A stretch of DNA of 64,000 bases from Hymenobacter fodinae (GTDB taxonomy: Bacteria; Bacteroidota; Bacteroidia; Cytophagales; Hymenobacteraceae). The stretch lies in assembly GCF_004745825.1 (NCBI RefSeq), contig NZ_SRLA01000002.1, positions 248,001-312,000 of the forward strand, written 5' to 3'. The notes under the pieces were generated by a model, which saw only the letters and a list, made by a program, of their open reading frames with translations, was not told the origin of the DNA and ran no database searches. Made by a program: the position numbers and the translations under genes. This document shows positions 6,662-14,996 of the stretch, piece by piece. Positions within the stretch are counted from its first letter, which is position 1; each line of letters starts with the position of its first letter.

Positions 6662-9214
6662 ATGGCTTATACCGACGAGCTAAAACGAGTGCTGCACATT
6701 GCACAGGCCGTAGCGCACGAGTATCGACATGAATACTACGCAGCCCCACATTTGCTAATGGCGCTGCTGCATAATGAAATAGGCCTAGCCTCCTGGCTGG
6801 CAATAGAGCTGGATAAGGATATTCATTACCTGAGGGAGTGGACTGAGGTGCGGCTGGAGGGGCTCCCTAAAGCTACCCGCCCACCCGAAATGCCCGCCGC
6901 CGACAAAGACCTGAAGGGTGTGCTGGAAGTAGCTGACCTGGTAGCGCTGCAGCTTTCTAAAGACCAAACAGACCCCCTCTGTGCGCTGGCCGCCGTGCTG
7001 CGCCCTGGCCTGGCTTACACTACTGAGCAGCTAAAATCGTTGCCGCTCACCCAGCGCGAGGTGATGGAAGCTGCCGAGCCGGAAGCCCTGCAGCCCGTAG
7101 CCATGGGGGCTGATGGGCAGCAGACCACGCCGCTCACTGACCGGGCCGCTCCTGCCGCCAAGGCCGGTGCTCTGGCCACCTATTGCGTAAACAAAACTGC
7201 TCAGGCCGAAGCCGGCAAGCTAGATCCCATTGTGGGCCGCGACCGGGAAACACGACAGATGGCCGAAATATTAGGCCGGCGTACCAAGCCCAACGTGCTG
7301 CTGGTTGGGGAGCCCGGAGTAGGTAAATCGGCTCTGGTAGAAGGGTTTGCCCAACAGATTGTGCAGAAGAAAGTGCCCCTGCACTTGCAGCAGGTAACGC
7401 TGTTTGAGTTGGATTTGGGCACGTTGGTAGCCGGGGCCTCGTACAAAGGGGAAGTGGAGGACCGCATCAAAAGCGTACTCAGCGAAATCAAGCAGTACAC
7501 CCGCGCCATTCTATTTATTGACGAAATTCATGCCCTTCTTGACCCTAAAGGCTCGGCGGGGGCTGGTATTGCGCAACTGCTGAAGCCGGAGCTGGCTCGC
7601 GGCGAAGTCACGGTGATTGGGGCCACTACCAACGATGAGTACCGCCAGTACATTGAAACCGATGAAGCCTTCAACCGTCGTTTTGACGTGCTGCGGGTAG
7701 AGGAGCCTAGCGTGGTAGTAGCAGAGCGCATGCTTTCTAGCGTGCTGCCGTACTACGCAACGCACCATGGCTTGCAAGTAGCACCCGGCACTGTGGAAGA
7801 AGCCGTGCGTCTGGCCAAGCGCTACATAAAAGACCGACAGCTGCCCGATTCCGCCATTGACCTCGTGGACCGCACCATGGCGGCCATCCGGATGCTTGAT
7901 GACCACGCCGGCGCTGAGCTGCTAGGCCTGCAGCAGGAGTTTGAAAACATAGCGGAAGCCCACCGTAGCCTGCCCGAGCCTGAGCGCCTAAAGGAGCTGC
8001 GCTGGTTTCTCTATCAGGTGCAGAACCAGGTGAGTCACCTCTGGCTAAACCAACTAGACCAGGAGCAGCAGCCCGATTCGCTGGAAACCTCAGAGGCGCT
8101 GGAAACTTACATTCGGGAGCTGCTGGCGGCCGTGGTAGGCCTATCGGCTACCAAGAAAGACTGCGTAGAACGCACCGACATTGCCGCGGTGGTATCGGGT
8201 AAAACCGGGATTCCGCTCGGCAAGCTGCAAAGCAACGAGCGAGATAAGCTTCTGAACATGAACCAAGTGCTGCAGCGGCGCGTGGTAGGCCAGGATCACG
8301 CCGTGAAAGCCCTCTGCGAAGCTATTCTGGAGTCGCGCTCCGGCCTGACCAAAGCGGGGCAGCCCATCGGCTCGTTCTTCCTGTTGGGGCCTACTGGCAC
8401 GGGCAAAACCGAACTGGCGAAGTCATTGGCGGACTTTCTATTCAACGATGAGTCCTTCCTGATTCGCTTCGATATGTCAGAGTTCAAGGAAGAGCATTCG
8501 GCGGCGTTACTTTATGGGGCGCCTCCCGGCTATGTGGGCTATGAAGAAGGCGGAATGCTGGTGAACAAGATTCGGGAGAAGCCTTACTCGGTGGTGCTAT
8601 TCGATGAAATTGAGAAGGCGCACAGCTCAGTATTCGACATCTTCCTGCAGATTCTGGACGAAGGTCGCCTGCACGACCGCCTGGGCCGGGAGGGTGACTT
8701 CTCCAACGCGGTTATCCTATTCACCTCTAACATCGGCAGCGAGCAAATTATCAAGTCGTTTGGGGAAGGGCAGATTCCGGCTACCAATGCGCTCATGGAA
8801 ACTATGAGCCGCCACTTCCGTCCCGAGTTTCTGGCGCGCCTCACCGAGATAGTACCGTTTGCGCCCATCTCAGAAGAAAACGTGGTGCAGATCTTCGACA
8901 TTCACCTGCGGCCCTTACAAGAGCAATTGCGTCGGCAAGGCATCACGCTGGAATTGTCGGAAGCTGCCCGAACGCATTTGGCCCTGTCGGGCTTCACGCC
9001 GCGCTACGGCGCTAGGCCTATCAAGGGCGTTATTCGGCAGCAACTGCGGCGGCCCATTTCCCGGATGATTATTGCGGGCGAAGTAAGTAAAGGCTCCGTC
9101 ATCGCCCTCGACAAAGCAGCCGACCAGGAAGAACTAACCTGGCAAGTGCAGGCCGCTGAACAGCCAGTGGAGGAGCCGACTGCGGTTACATCAGCGCAGG
9201 AAATAGGTAGCTAG
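6662..9214 (+). CDS. tssH: T6SS sheath-disassembly ATPase TssH (ClpV)
   Basis: The 850-residue AAA+ unfoldase recycles contracted TssB/TssC sheaths. The N-terminal double-helical Clp-N region covers roughly residues 5-150. The first ATPase has Walker A G-E-P-G-V-G-K-S near residue 216 and Walker B I-L-F-I-D-E-I-H. A coiled middle domain lies around residues 400-490. The second ATPase has Walker A G-P-T-G-T-G-K-T near residue 576 and Walker B V-V-L-F-D-E-I-E. A C-terminal ClpB-D2-small domain (R-Y-G-A-R-P-I-K) follows. ClpB is the alternative, but the setting between tssB and tssF and the short middle domain favour TssH. It is transcribed alone, opposite to the neighbouring blocks. Confidence 0.92.
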   Translation: MAYTDELKRVLHIAQAVAHEYRHEYYAAPHLLMALLHNEIGLASWLAIELDKDIHYLREWTEVRLEGLPKATRPPEMPAADKDLKGVLEVADLVALQLSKDQTDPLCALAAVLRPGLAYTTEQLKSLPLTQREVMEAAEPEALQPVAMGADGQQTTPLTDRAAPAAKAGALATYCVNKTAQAEAGKLDPIVGRDRETRQMAEILGRRTKPNVLLVGEPGVGKSALVEGFAQQIVQKKVPLHLQQVTLFELDLGTLVAGASYKGEVEDRIKSVLSEIKQYTRAILFIDEIHALLDPKGSAGAGIAQLLKPELARGEVTVIGATTNDEYRQYIETDEAFNRRFDVLRVEEPSVVVAERMLSSVLPYYATHHGLQVAPGTVEEAVRLAKRYIKDRQLPDSAIDLVDRTMAAIRMLDDHAGAELLGLQQEFENIAEAHRSLPEPERLKELRWFLYQVQNQVSHLWLNQLDQEQQPDSLETSEALETYIRELLAAVVGLSATKKDCVERTDIAAVVSGKTGIPLGKLQSNERDKLLNMNQVLQRRVVGQDHAVKALCEAILESRSGLTKAGQPIGSFFLLGPTGTGKTELAKSLADFLFNDESFLIRFDMSEFKEEHSAALLYGAPPGYVGYEEGGMLVNKIREKPYSVVLFDEIEKAHSSVFDIFLQILDEGRLHDRLGREGDFSNAVILFTSNIGSEQIIKSFGEGQIPATNALMETMSRHFRPEFLARLTEIVPFAPISEENVVQIFDIHLRPLQEQLRRQGITLELSEAARTHLALSGFTPRYGARPIKGVIRQQLRRPISRMIIAGEVSKGSVIALDKAADQEELTWQVQAAEQPVEEPTAVTSAQEIGS

Positions 9215-9224
9215 CTACACGATA

Positions 9225-9266
9225 GGCTTATGGTCAACTACAGTGCATGGCAGTTGACCATAAGCC
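9225..9266. terminator. Hairpin after tssH
   Basis: Perfect 15-base inverted repeat (9225-9239 and 9252-9266) starting 10 bases past the tssH stop. There is no long T-run, so it may act as a transcript-stabilising hairpin or a weak terminator. Confidence 0.6.
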
Positions 9267-9278
9267 CACTGCACTAAA

Positions 9279-9345
9279 CTTGTTGAAGCACCTCTTCTGT
9301 TAGCTAAGGACTGGCCTAGCGAATCGGTGGAGGTGCTTCAACAAG
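9279..9345. terminator. Second long hairpin between tssH and tssF
   Basis: Perfect 16-base arms (9279-9294 and 9330-9345) enclose a 35-base loop that contains one GGCCTAG copy. It sits 34 bases from the tssF stop, so the convergent gap carries two independent hairpins, one near each gene. Confidence 0.6.
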
Positions 9346-9379
9346 CAGTACCAAAGCAAGTGTAGTAAGCGAATTGGTG

Positions 9380-11227
9380 CTACACGCTGGAAGTGGCCAC
9401 GCTTACCTCATAAGGCAAGTTCATGGCTGACTGGCTAGCCAGTAAAGTTTGCAACTCTTGTGCGGTACGCTGCCATTCCGGGGCCGATAGTCGGCTGCCG
9501 ACAGCGGGGGTGAGAGCCACCCGGATGCAGCGCACAAAGCCGGCCGTAGGGGTGTTGCCATTGCGGAAGCCCTTCTCGATGTGCACTTGCCCGAGCTGGT
9601 TGCCCAACTCGGCCCAGCACACCGCCCGTATGTCTTCCAGCGTCACGACGCGGTTACGAGTGAGTAGGTTCTTGCGCAGCGCGTGCACCCGTTCTTCGGG
9701 GCGGGGCCGCTCGTGCCCGCCCGTGGTGGTGGTCAGCAGTTGCACGTCGTCGAGGTAATGCCCATCGTAGACCAACAGCCGGGTGCCGGTGGGAAGGCGG
9801 TTGCCTGCTTCCCCGTTGCTCGACCAGTACTCTAGGTACACGCTGTCATTAGAATCGCGGGGGCGCAGCATCACATAAGGAGCTGGGTCGCGACCGGTTT
9901 CCGCTCCCGACTGGCCTAGCCGCTCTTCTAGACGTGCAAGGTTTTGGTTGAGCTCGCGCAAAGTGTTGGTCACAAAATCAGTACCCGTGGCTGTGAAGGC
10001 TCGGCTTTCGTCGCGCAGCAGCTCCAGCAGCTCCAGCAACGCCTCTTGCCCAGAGCGGGCATCGAAGCGGCCGGCTCCGTACCGCAGGGTATAGGTGTCA
10101 GTGTCGTTTTCGCGCAGACTGGTAAGCGTAGTAGACCGGAACACCACGTTGCGCAGGCTATAGATTTCCCGAATGGCCAGAAACGCTTCTTCCGAAGCCA
10201 ACGGGTAAATATTGAGGGCCGGCTGCAACCGAAATAGCTGCTTGTTGAGCCGCCGGTTAAGCACCGGGAAACAGTTCAGGCCGCAGGTAATCGTGGTTAG
10301 TGCCTCGGGCGGTAAGGCGTGCGAGAAGCGGAGCTCTAGCCAAATCAGAGGCTGCGCAAAAGTCTGAACAACCTCGGGGGCAAAGCGCGGGGCCAGCGCA
10401 GCCGGAAATGTCTCACGCAGGTACAGTTGCAGCTCGGTGCCGGGCGTTGGGAGCAGGCGCACAAAGTTGGGCCCGTACAGGTTGCGGACGTGCTGTTCCA
10501 CGCGCTGCAGAAAGTCATACTCCTGGTGGAGGAGTGGGGTAGCATCGGTGGTAGCAGGGTCTAGGCCAGTTGCAGCGGGTAGCAGTTGGTCGCCCAGGCG
10601 CCAGGCTTCACCCGGCAGGTAAGAGAGATAGGTGTCGCGGCGGGGCTCGTTCAGCCAATCGAAGTAAAACGTCAGGTTAGCCAGCGTGGTCACTTCGGCA
10701 TTTAGCTCTAGGCCCATCCAGAGCCGCCGGTACTCCGCGGGTTCAAAGTACGTAGCCGCCGCTACGGGGCGCTTCTGGCCGGCTGCCTCCACCCGCCACA
10801 CCTGGTCGTCGGTGGCCAGGTACCGGACGGCTCCATCGGTGAGGCGCGTGGCTTGCAGTGGTGAGAAGAAGATGCCTGGGCCAGTAGCCGACCGGCCCGC
10901 CGTCGGCCGCTGAAATACGAACTGCGCATCGGCGGGCAGCAGCAGCAGCGGTTCCCGGGGCGGAGCCTGAGCAATGGCGTGAGCCGGCCGTGGGGCATCC
11001 ACCACGTCGGGGTTCAGTAGGCCAGCCAAGCGCTCTACCAGCCGGTACTGGGTGTTGTTGATTTCCTGCCCGATCTTCTCCAGCTCCACCGCGCAAGCCT
11101 CCAACAGCAACTCCACCAGCGGGTCGAAGCCTTCCATATCAGCCTCCGTGTAGCCCCACATTTCGGCGGCTTTCTGGGTGAGTCGGCTTTTGATACCTGC
11201 TTTGGTGAAATCTTCGGAAAACTGCAT
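9380..11227 (-). CDS. tssF: T6SS baseplate subunit TssF
   Basis: The 615-residue protein matches the TssF family, the large wedge component of the T6SS baseplate. Seen: the acidic N-terminal region with D-P-L-V-E-L-L-L-E-A-C-A-V-E-L-E-K-I, the D-A-P-R-P-A-H-A-I-A-Q-A segment, the central F-P-A-A-L-A-P-R-F, C-G-L-N-C-F-P-V-L-N-R-R and P-L-A-S-E-E-A-F-L-A-I-R-E-I-Y motifs, and a C-terminal R-N-R-V-V-T-L-E-D-I-R-A beta region like phage gp6. It is the last gene of the leftward tssN-K-O-E-F block, and its start lies 91 bases after tssE. Confidence 0.88.
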   Translation of the reverse strand: MQFSEDFTKAGIKSRLTQKAAEMWGYTEADMEGFDPLVELLLEACAVELEKIGQEINNTQYRLVERLAGLLNPDVVDAPRPAHAIAQAPPREPLLLLPADAQFVFQRPTAGRSATGPGIFFSPLQATRLTDGAVRYLATDDQVWRVEAAGQKRPVAAATYFEPAEYRRLWMGLELNAEVTTLANLTFYFDWLNEPRRDTYLSYLPGEAWRLGDQLLPAATGLDPATTDATPLLHQEYDFLQRVEQHVRNLYGPNFVRLLPTPGTELQLYLRETFPAALAPRFAPEVVQTFAQPLIWLELRFSHALPPEALTTITCGLNCFPVLNRRLNKQLFRLQPALNIYPLASEEAFLAIREIYSLRNVVFRSTTLTSLRENDTDTYTLRYGAGRFDARSGQEALLELLELLRDESRAFTATGTDFVTNTLRELNQNLARLEERLGQSGAETGRDPAPYVMLRPRDSNDSVYLEYWSSNGEAGNRLPTGTRLLVYDGHYLDDVQLLTTTTGGHERPRPEERVHALRKNLLTRNRVVTLEDIRAVCWAELGNQLGQVHIEKGFRNGNTPTAGFVRCIRVALTPAVGSRLSAPEWQRTAQELQTLLASQSAMNLPYEVSVATSSV

Positions 11228-11252
11228 GAACAGAAAATTGGAATCTATATAG

Positions 11253-11299
11253 AGTGGCCTAGGCCTCTTGCATTCAGCAGGATACTGGCCTAGGCCACT
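11253..11299. repeat. 13-base inverted GGCCTAGGCC repeat between tssE and tssF
   Basis: Two perfect 13-base arms, AGTGGCCTAGGCC at 11253-11265 and its complement at 11287-11299, enclose a 21-base loop between two genes of one operon. Each arm contains the abundant heptamer on both strands. It could attenuate transcription between tssE and tssF, but no T-run follows. Confidence 0.65.
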
Positions 11300-11318
11300 T
11301 CCATAGTCAATAACAGAC

Positions 11319-11744
11319 TTATACCACTGATAACGGAGCTACAAACAGGCTGGCCCGGAAGGCAAAAGGCTCGTTGGTGCGGTGCAGCACGGCCCGCACG
11401 TTTACTTCTAGCCGCTTCCGGATGCGCTGGGTCACGCCCTTCATCTCGAAATCCTCTACTCCAACCACTACTTTCACCTGCTCCAGGCGAGGCTCACGCT
11501 CGGCAATGCTTTGCTCTACGGAGCGCTGCACGTTGTCTTTCCAGCGCATGTTGGTCATGGCCTCAAAGTCTTGCTGCCACACCACGCAGCCGAAATTTGG
11601 GTCGAAGCGCGACTCGCCGAAATGGGTCGTCAGCATTAGGTAGAGGTGCTGGGCAATCGACTCCTGGGCTGAGCAGCGGGCCAATGGGCGGCGCTGTAAC
11701 AGCTCCTCGAAGTTGAGCGGCAGGCGGTAATAATCGTTAGCCAT
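11319..11744 (-). CDS. tssE: T6SS baseplate subunit TssE (gp25-like)
   Basis: The 141-residue protein fits the GPW/gp25 family. TssE sits at the sheath-baseplate joint and nucleates sheath assembly. Seen: the N-terminal Y-Y-R-L-P-L-N-F, then S-I-A-Q-H-L-Y-L-M-L-T-T-H-F-G-E-S-R-F-D-P-N-F-G (the conserved gp25 core including the G-x-x-R pattern), a W-x-D-x-V-Q-R-S-V-E-Q-S-I-A-E-R-E-P-R-L helix and a C-terminal beta hairpin. It lies between tssO and tssF in the leftward block. Confidence 0.88.
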   Translation of the reverse strand: MANDYYRLPLNFEELLQRRPLARCSAQESIAQHLYLMLTTHFGESRFDPNFGCVVWQQDFEAMTNMRWKDNVQRSVEQSIAEREPRLEQVKVVVGVEDFEMKGVTQRIRKRLEVNVRAVLHRTNEPFAFRASLFVAPLSVV

Positions 11745-11777
11745 AAGGTGCCAAGGAAAGCGCTGAAGTGGCCTAGC

Positions 11778-12671
11778 TTATTTATAACCGAAGAGGCCCC
11801 GCTTCCGGCCGAGCTCCTTGTCAATGGAGTCAATCATTTTCTCCACGCTGGCTTTCATATCCTCGGAGCTGGGGTTTTGCAGAATGGCAACAAACCCTTT
11901 ACGCGCCTGTTCCAGCATTTCCTTACGCTGCTCCTTGCTCATACCCGAGGCCCGCAACCGCAGGCAGTCGGCATTTACGAAGTTTACCTGGTCGGAAAGT
12001 AAGGCTACCTGGTTGTTGCTTTCCTGGAGCCGACGCTGTAGGTCGGCGTTACGGGCACCGCTGCTGCCATTGCCGCCTCCACTACTACCACTACCAGCTA
12101 TTGCGGGAGCAGGCCGGTTAGCCGCAGCGGCTTGGTAAGTAGCTAGCAGTTGCTTGGTTTGGGCTAGCTCAGCCGCCAACTGCTCCTTGCCCGATACATC
12201 GATGCCCTTTTTGTCGAGCGACTGACGCAGAAAATCGACCGTATTGCGGTTGCTGCGGAATAGGTCGAAGTCGCGGAGTACGTTGTGAGCTAAGCGTTTA
12301 TTGGTGAGGAACTGCATTTGCGCCGAGTCACCGCGAAGCTCATTTAGTGTTACGGCAATGGCGTTTAGGTAGTCTTGGCTGCGCTTGTTTAGCTCACCTA
12401 CCACCAAGTCGTTGGTTTCGGTCCGGAGCTGGCGGTCCGTCAGCTCGATGCGCTGCAAATGGCCCGTGAGGGTATCAAGCTGCACCAACAGCTTATGCTG
12501 CTCGTCGCGGGTGCGCTCTAGTTCCCGCTTCAGCTTCGCATTCTCATCAGCAATGGAGTTGTTGGAGAACAGGAAGTAGGAAGCCAGTAGGGGCAACGCC
12601 AAGGCCAGCACATAAAATGCAAGAAATTTCCACAGGCGGGTAGTCCGTTCGGCGTGGTTGAGTGGCTTCAT
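11778..12671 (-). CDS. tssO: T6SSiii membrane-complex protein TssO
   Basis: The 297-residue protein has one N-terminal membrane segment (residues about 14-34) followed by a long coiled coil (about 40-100 and 155-175), a Gly/Ser/Pro-rich hinge (about 180-205) and a second coiled coil. This layout and the position between tssK and tssE match TssO, one of the proteins that replace the TssJLM trans-envelope complex in subtype iii. It contains no enzymatic motif. The orientation is probably N-in with the bulk in the periplasm; that is inference. Confidence 0.82.
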   Translation of the reverse strand: MKPLNHAERTTRLWKFLAFYVLALALPLLASYFLFSNNSIADENAKLKRELERTRDEQHKLLVQLDTLTGHLQRIELTDRQLRTETNDLVVGELNKRSQDYLNAIAVTLNELRGDSAQMQFLTNKRLAHNVLRDFDLFRSNRNTVDFLRQSLDKKGIDVSGKEQLAAELAQTKQLLATYQAAAANRPAPAIAGSGSSGGGNGSSGARNADLQRRLQESNNQVALLSDQVNFVNADCLRLRASGMSKEQRKEMLEQARKGFVAILQNPSSEDMKASVEKMIDSIDKELGRKRGLFGYK

Positions 12672-12704
12672 GCAGGTGGGAGAGGTATCAGACGAAAGTT
12701 GGAA

Positions 12705-13883
12705 TTAGAACGGATTCCAGCGCGTAATTGGCTTCTCGGGCGCGGCCGCGGGGGCCACAGGATTTTCATTGATGAAAGTTTTCCAGCCTTCCTTGTTCTT
12801 GCCAATATACTCCAGCTGCGTGAGCTGGCGGAATACGTTGGCAATCAGCTGCCACAAGGCATATTGCTGAGCCAGGTGCTCGTGCACACGGTGGTGGTCG
12901 TAGCGCATGGTTACGGCGGCGCTCAGGGCATTGAGCAGGGTAGCCGGCAGCGTCTCCGACCACTGCTCGAAGTACTTGAGCATTTCTTCCCGCTCGGGTT
13001 CAGTTAGGCAGTCGAGGGCCGTTTTCACTTGTTTAGCTACGCGCAGCAACGTATCCAGCAGTTGAATGGGCGGCTGCTCGGCGGCGCTCAAATGAAGCGT
13101 GGTCAGGTGCTGCGCTAGGGCAAAGACGGTGCGCTCGGCCAGAAACTGCACTTGCTCACTGAGGTGGCTTTTCTTGTCGGTGCGCAGCTTCACTTTATGA
13201 ATCACCTTAAACGCATCCGTTTCTATCTCTTGCAGCACATGCTCTAGCTGGTGCAGCCATTTCAGCAGGGCCGGGTGGCTGGTGAGCGAAGTGCTAGGGG
13301 GAATAAACTGCGTAACCGGCCGCAACGCTCCCTCGGTGTACAGCAGCTCACCCACTACCAAGTGGTAAGAGCTGACGGCCGAGGTATTCACCTGCTGGGT
13401 GGGCACTATGCTCAGCTGGTAGGCCGGGCGGGTGTAGGGGTGTCGCGGGGGTACCTCCTCTGGGGATGGCTGGCCGGTAGGCACGCGCACGTGCGGGTTC
13501 ACGGACACCACCACGCTAAAGCGCAGCTGCTCCGTAGCGGCGGGCAGGTTAAACTCCTGTAGCAACTGGGCTAGGCTAGTGCGCAGGGTAAGCGGTTCGT
13601 TGCCACCCGTAAGTTCAATGCGGGCCCCGGCGGCCGTTACGGCCCGGCAGTGCGTAAGTCGGGCCTGTATTCCCGCCTGCGGATCTACGTTGAGCAGCAG
13701 CTCAAAGGAAGACAAACCGTGCGGGTCGGAGGGCAGCAGGCCGTAGCGGTGAGGCCCTAGGCCTATGCCGGTAGCATCGCGTAGGTGCTCCGTAGTAAAC
13801 TGCTCAAGCTCAGTGAAGTGGCGGCGGGAAATTTTCATTCCATCAACCCAGTTCACAGGGTAGTGCTTGATTTCGGGTAGCAT
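12705..13883 (-). CDS. tssK: T6SS baseplate subunit TssK
   Basis: The 392-residue protein matches TssK, the trimeric baseplate protein that links the baseplate to the membrane complex and resembles phage receptor-binding proteins. Seen: N-terminal Y-P-V-N-W-V-D-G-M-K-I-S-R-R-H-F, the P-H-R-Y-G-L-L segment, repeated beta strands of the shoulder domain, then a helical middle domain with L-L-K-W-L-H-Q-L-E and a C-terminal helical head. It starts 56 bases after tssN and ends 33 bases before tssO. Confidence 0.88.
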   Translation of the reverse strand: MLPEIKHYPVNWVDGMKISRRHFTELEQFTTEHLRDATGIGLGPHRYGLLPSDPHGLSSFELLLNVDPQAGIQARLTHCRAVTAAGARIELTGGNEPLTLRTSLAQLLQEFNLPAATEQLRFSVVVSVNPHVRVPTGQPSPEEVPPRHPYTRPAYQLSIVPTQQVNTSAVSSYHLVVGELLYTEGALRPVTQFIPPSTSLTSHPALLKWLHQLEHVLQEIETDAFKVIHKVKLRTDKKSHLSEQVQFLAERTVFALAQHLTTLHLSAAEQPPIQLLDTLLRVAKQVKTALDCLTEPEREEMLKYFEQWSETLPATLLNALSAAVTMRYDHHRVHEHLAQQYALWQLIANVFRQLTQLEYIGKNKEGWKTFINENPVAPAAAPEKPITRWNPF

Positions 13884-13939
13884 AAAGGGTGGGTAAAGGA
13901 GAAGTAGTTAACCTAGCGTAATACGAACAAGGGGCCAGG

Positions 13940-14779
13940 CTACCGGGCCACGCGCTGGGCTACTATGATGTCGCCTTGCTTAAGAAAATTGTCTCGGAAG
14001 CTGTAATCGGGGTTGATGTAGCGCCGCGGCTTCCACCAGCGCTGCTTAGCGTAAAAAATCCAGCCGTAGGGTTGGCCTTGCTCATCCAGGTACTGCAGGG
14101 CCTGCTCTGGCTTAAGCACGTTGTAGTCAGTCAGGAAGATGTGGAACAGGTCGCTGAAAAGCATATCATAAGGCGCCTTCGACGAGAAATCATGGTACAA
14201 CGACTCCCCAAAGCGGCGCGACATCCAGAAGTGCACCACCATGAAGTTGTTGAGGTCCATGCGGGCCAGGTCGGGGCCGGGCTTGTTGGCCTGGTAGTAC
14301 CACAGCTTGTAGTGCCGATGCGGAATCTGGCGCCAGCTGCGGTACGCTTCATAAAAGAAGTAGGGCACAGTAGCGGGCAAGGTGGCCATCAGGAACGCTG
14401 AGGGAGGTGTGCGGTCTTCTAGGCTAGGTAGCCACACCAGCAGTGCTACGCCTGCTACGCCAGCCAGCCAGCTCAGCACCGTCATGGCGGTGCCGTGCGT
14501 CCACTCATCGGGGTTGAACCAGGGCAGTAGCCGCTGCTGCGTATACACGTGCAAGCAGCCCAGCAGTAGCGCGGCTACCTGCATCAACAGAAACGTAACC
14601 TTGTACGGAAGCGGGCTGTAGACAGCTCCAGCGCCGAGCGAGCCAACCAGTAACAGGCTGCCCAGCAAATACAAGAAAATGCTGATAAACGTAGGATTCC
14701 GTTGCAGGCCGGAGCGGGCGTTAGACAGCATGTTCGTTGCCGCGCTTCGTGCTTGTGCTTCCGGGTTAGGAGTCAGCAT
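13940..14779 (-). CDS. tssN: T6SSiii membrane-complex protein TssN
   Basis: The 279-residue protein has several N-terminal membrane segments (about residues 32-52, 58-78, 95-115 and 127-145) and a hydrophilic C-terminal domain rich in aromatic residues (H-Y-K-L-W-Y-Y, H-F-W-M-S-R-R-F-G, Y-G-W-I-F-Y-A-K-Q-R-W-W). This arrangement and the gene order match TssN, specific to the Bacteroidota T6SS. It is probably part of the envelope-spanning complex. It is the first gene of the leftward N-K-O-E-F block and diverges from tssG across 217 bases. Confidence 0.85.
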   Translation of the reverse strand: MLTPNPEAQARSAATNMLSNARSGLQRNPTFISIFLYLLGSLLLVGSLGAGAVYSPLPYKVTFLLMQVAALLLGCLHVYTQQRLLPWFNPDEWTHGTAMTVLSWLAGVAGVALLVWLPSLEDRTPPSAFLMATLPATVPYFFYEAYRSWRQIPHRHYKLWYYQANKPGPDLARMDLNNFMVVHFWMSRRFGESLYHDFSSKAPYDMLFSDLFHIFLTDYNVLKPEQALQYLDEQGQPYGWIFYAKQRWWKPRRYINPDYSFRDNFLKQGDIIVAQRVAR

Positions 14780-14996
14780 ACTATGCTATTCAGACTGTAA
14801 AGGATGAAGAAATTAAATGACCTATCTGCTAAAAGAACTAAAATTTCTCCATCTAGTCCCGACGGAGCATACGTGACCAGGAAACACAACTGGCTACCTT
14901 GCTTTACCAGATTTTAGGCAGTCAGGTTGCTTCAGGGGCCTTTTGCGCTTTTCTCAACCGATTGTAAGTTGTCAGAAAAAAGGTAGGATATCAAGC

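Noticed and set aside
6662..9214. ClpB chaperone instead of TssH
   Set aside because: The gene lies inside the T6SS core and has a short middle domain; TssH fits better.
11253..11299. GGCCTAGGCC repeats as phage or element attachment sites
   Set aside because: The word is spread over the whole window, including inside housekeeping genes, and no integrase is present.
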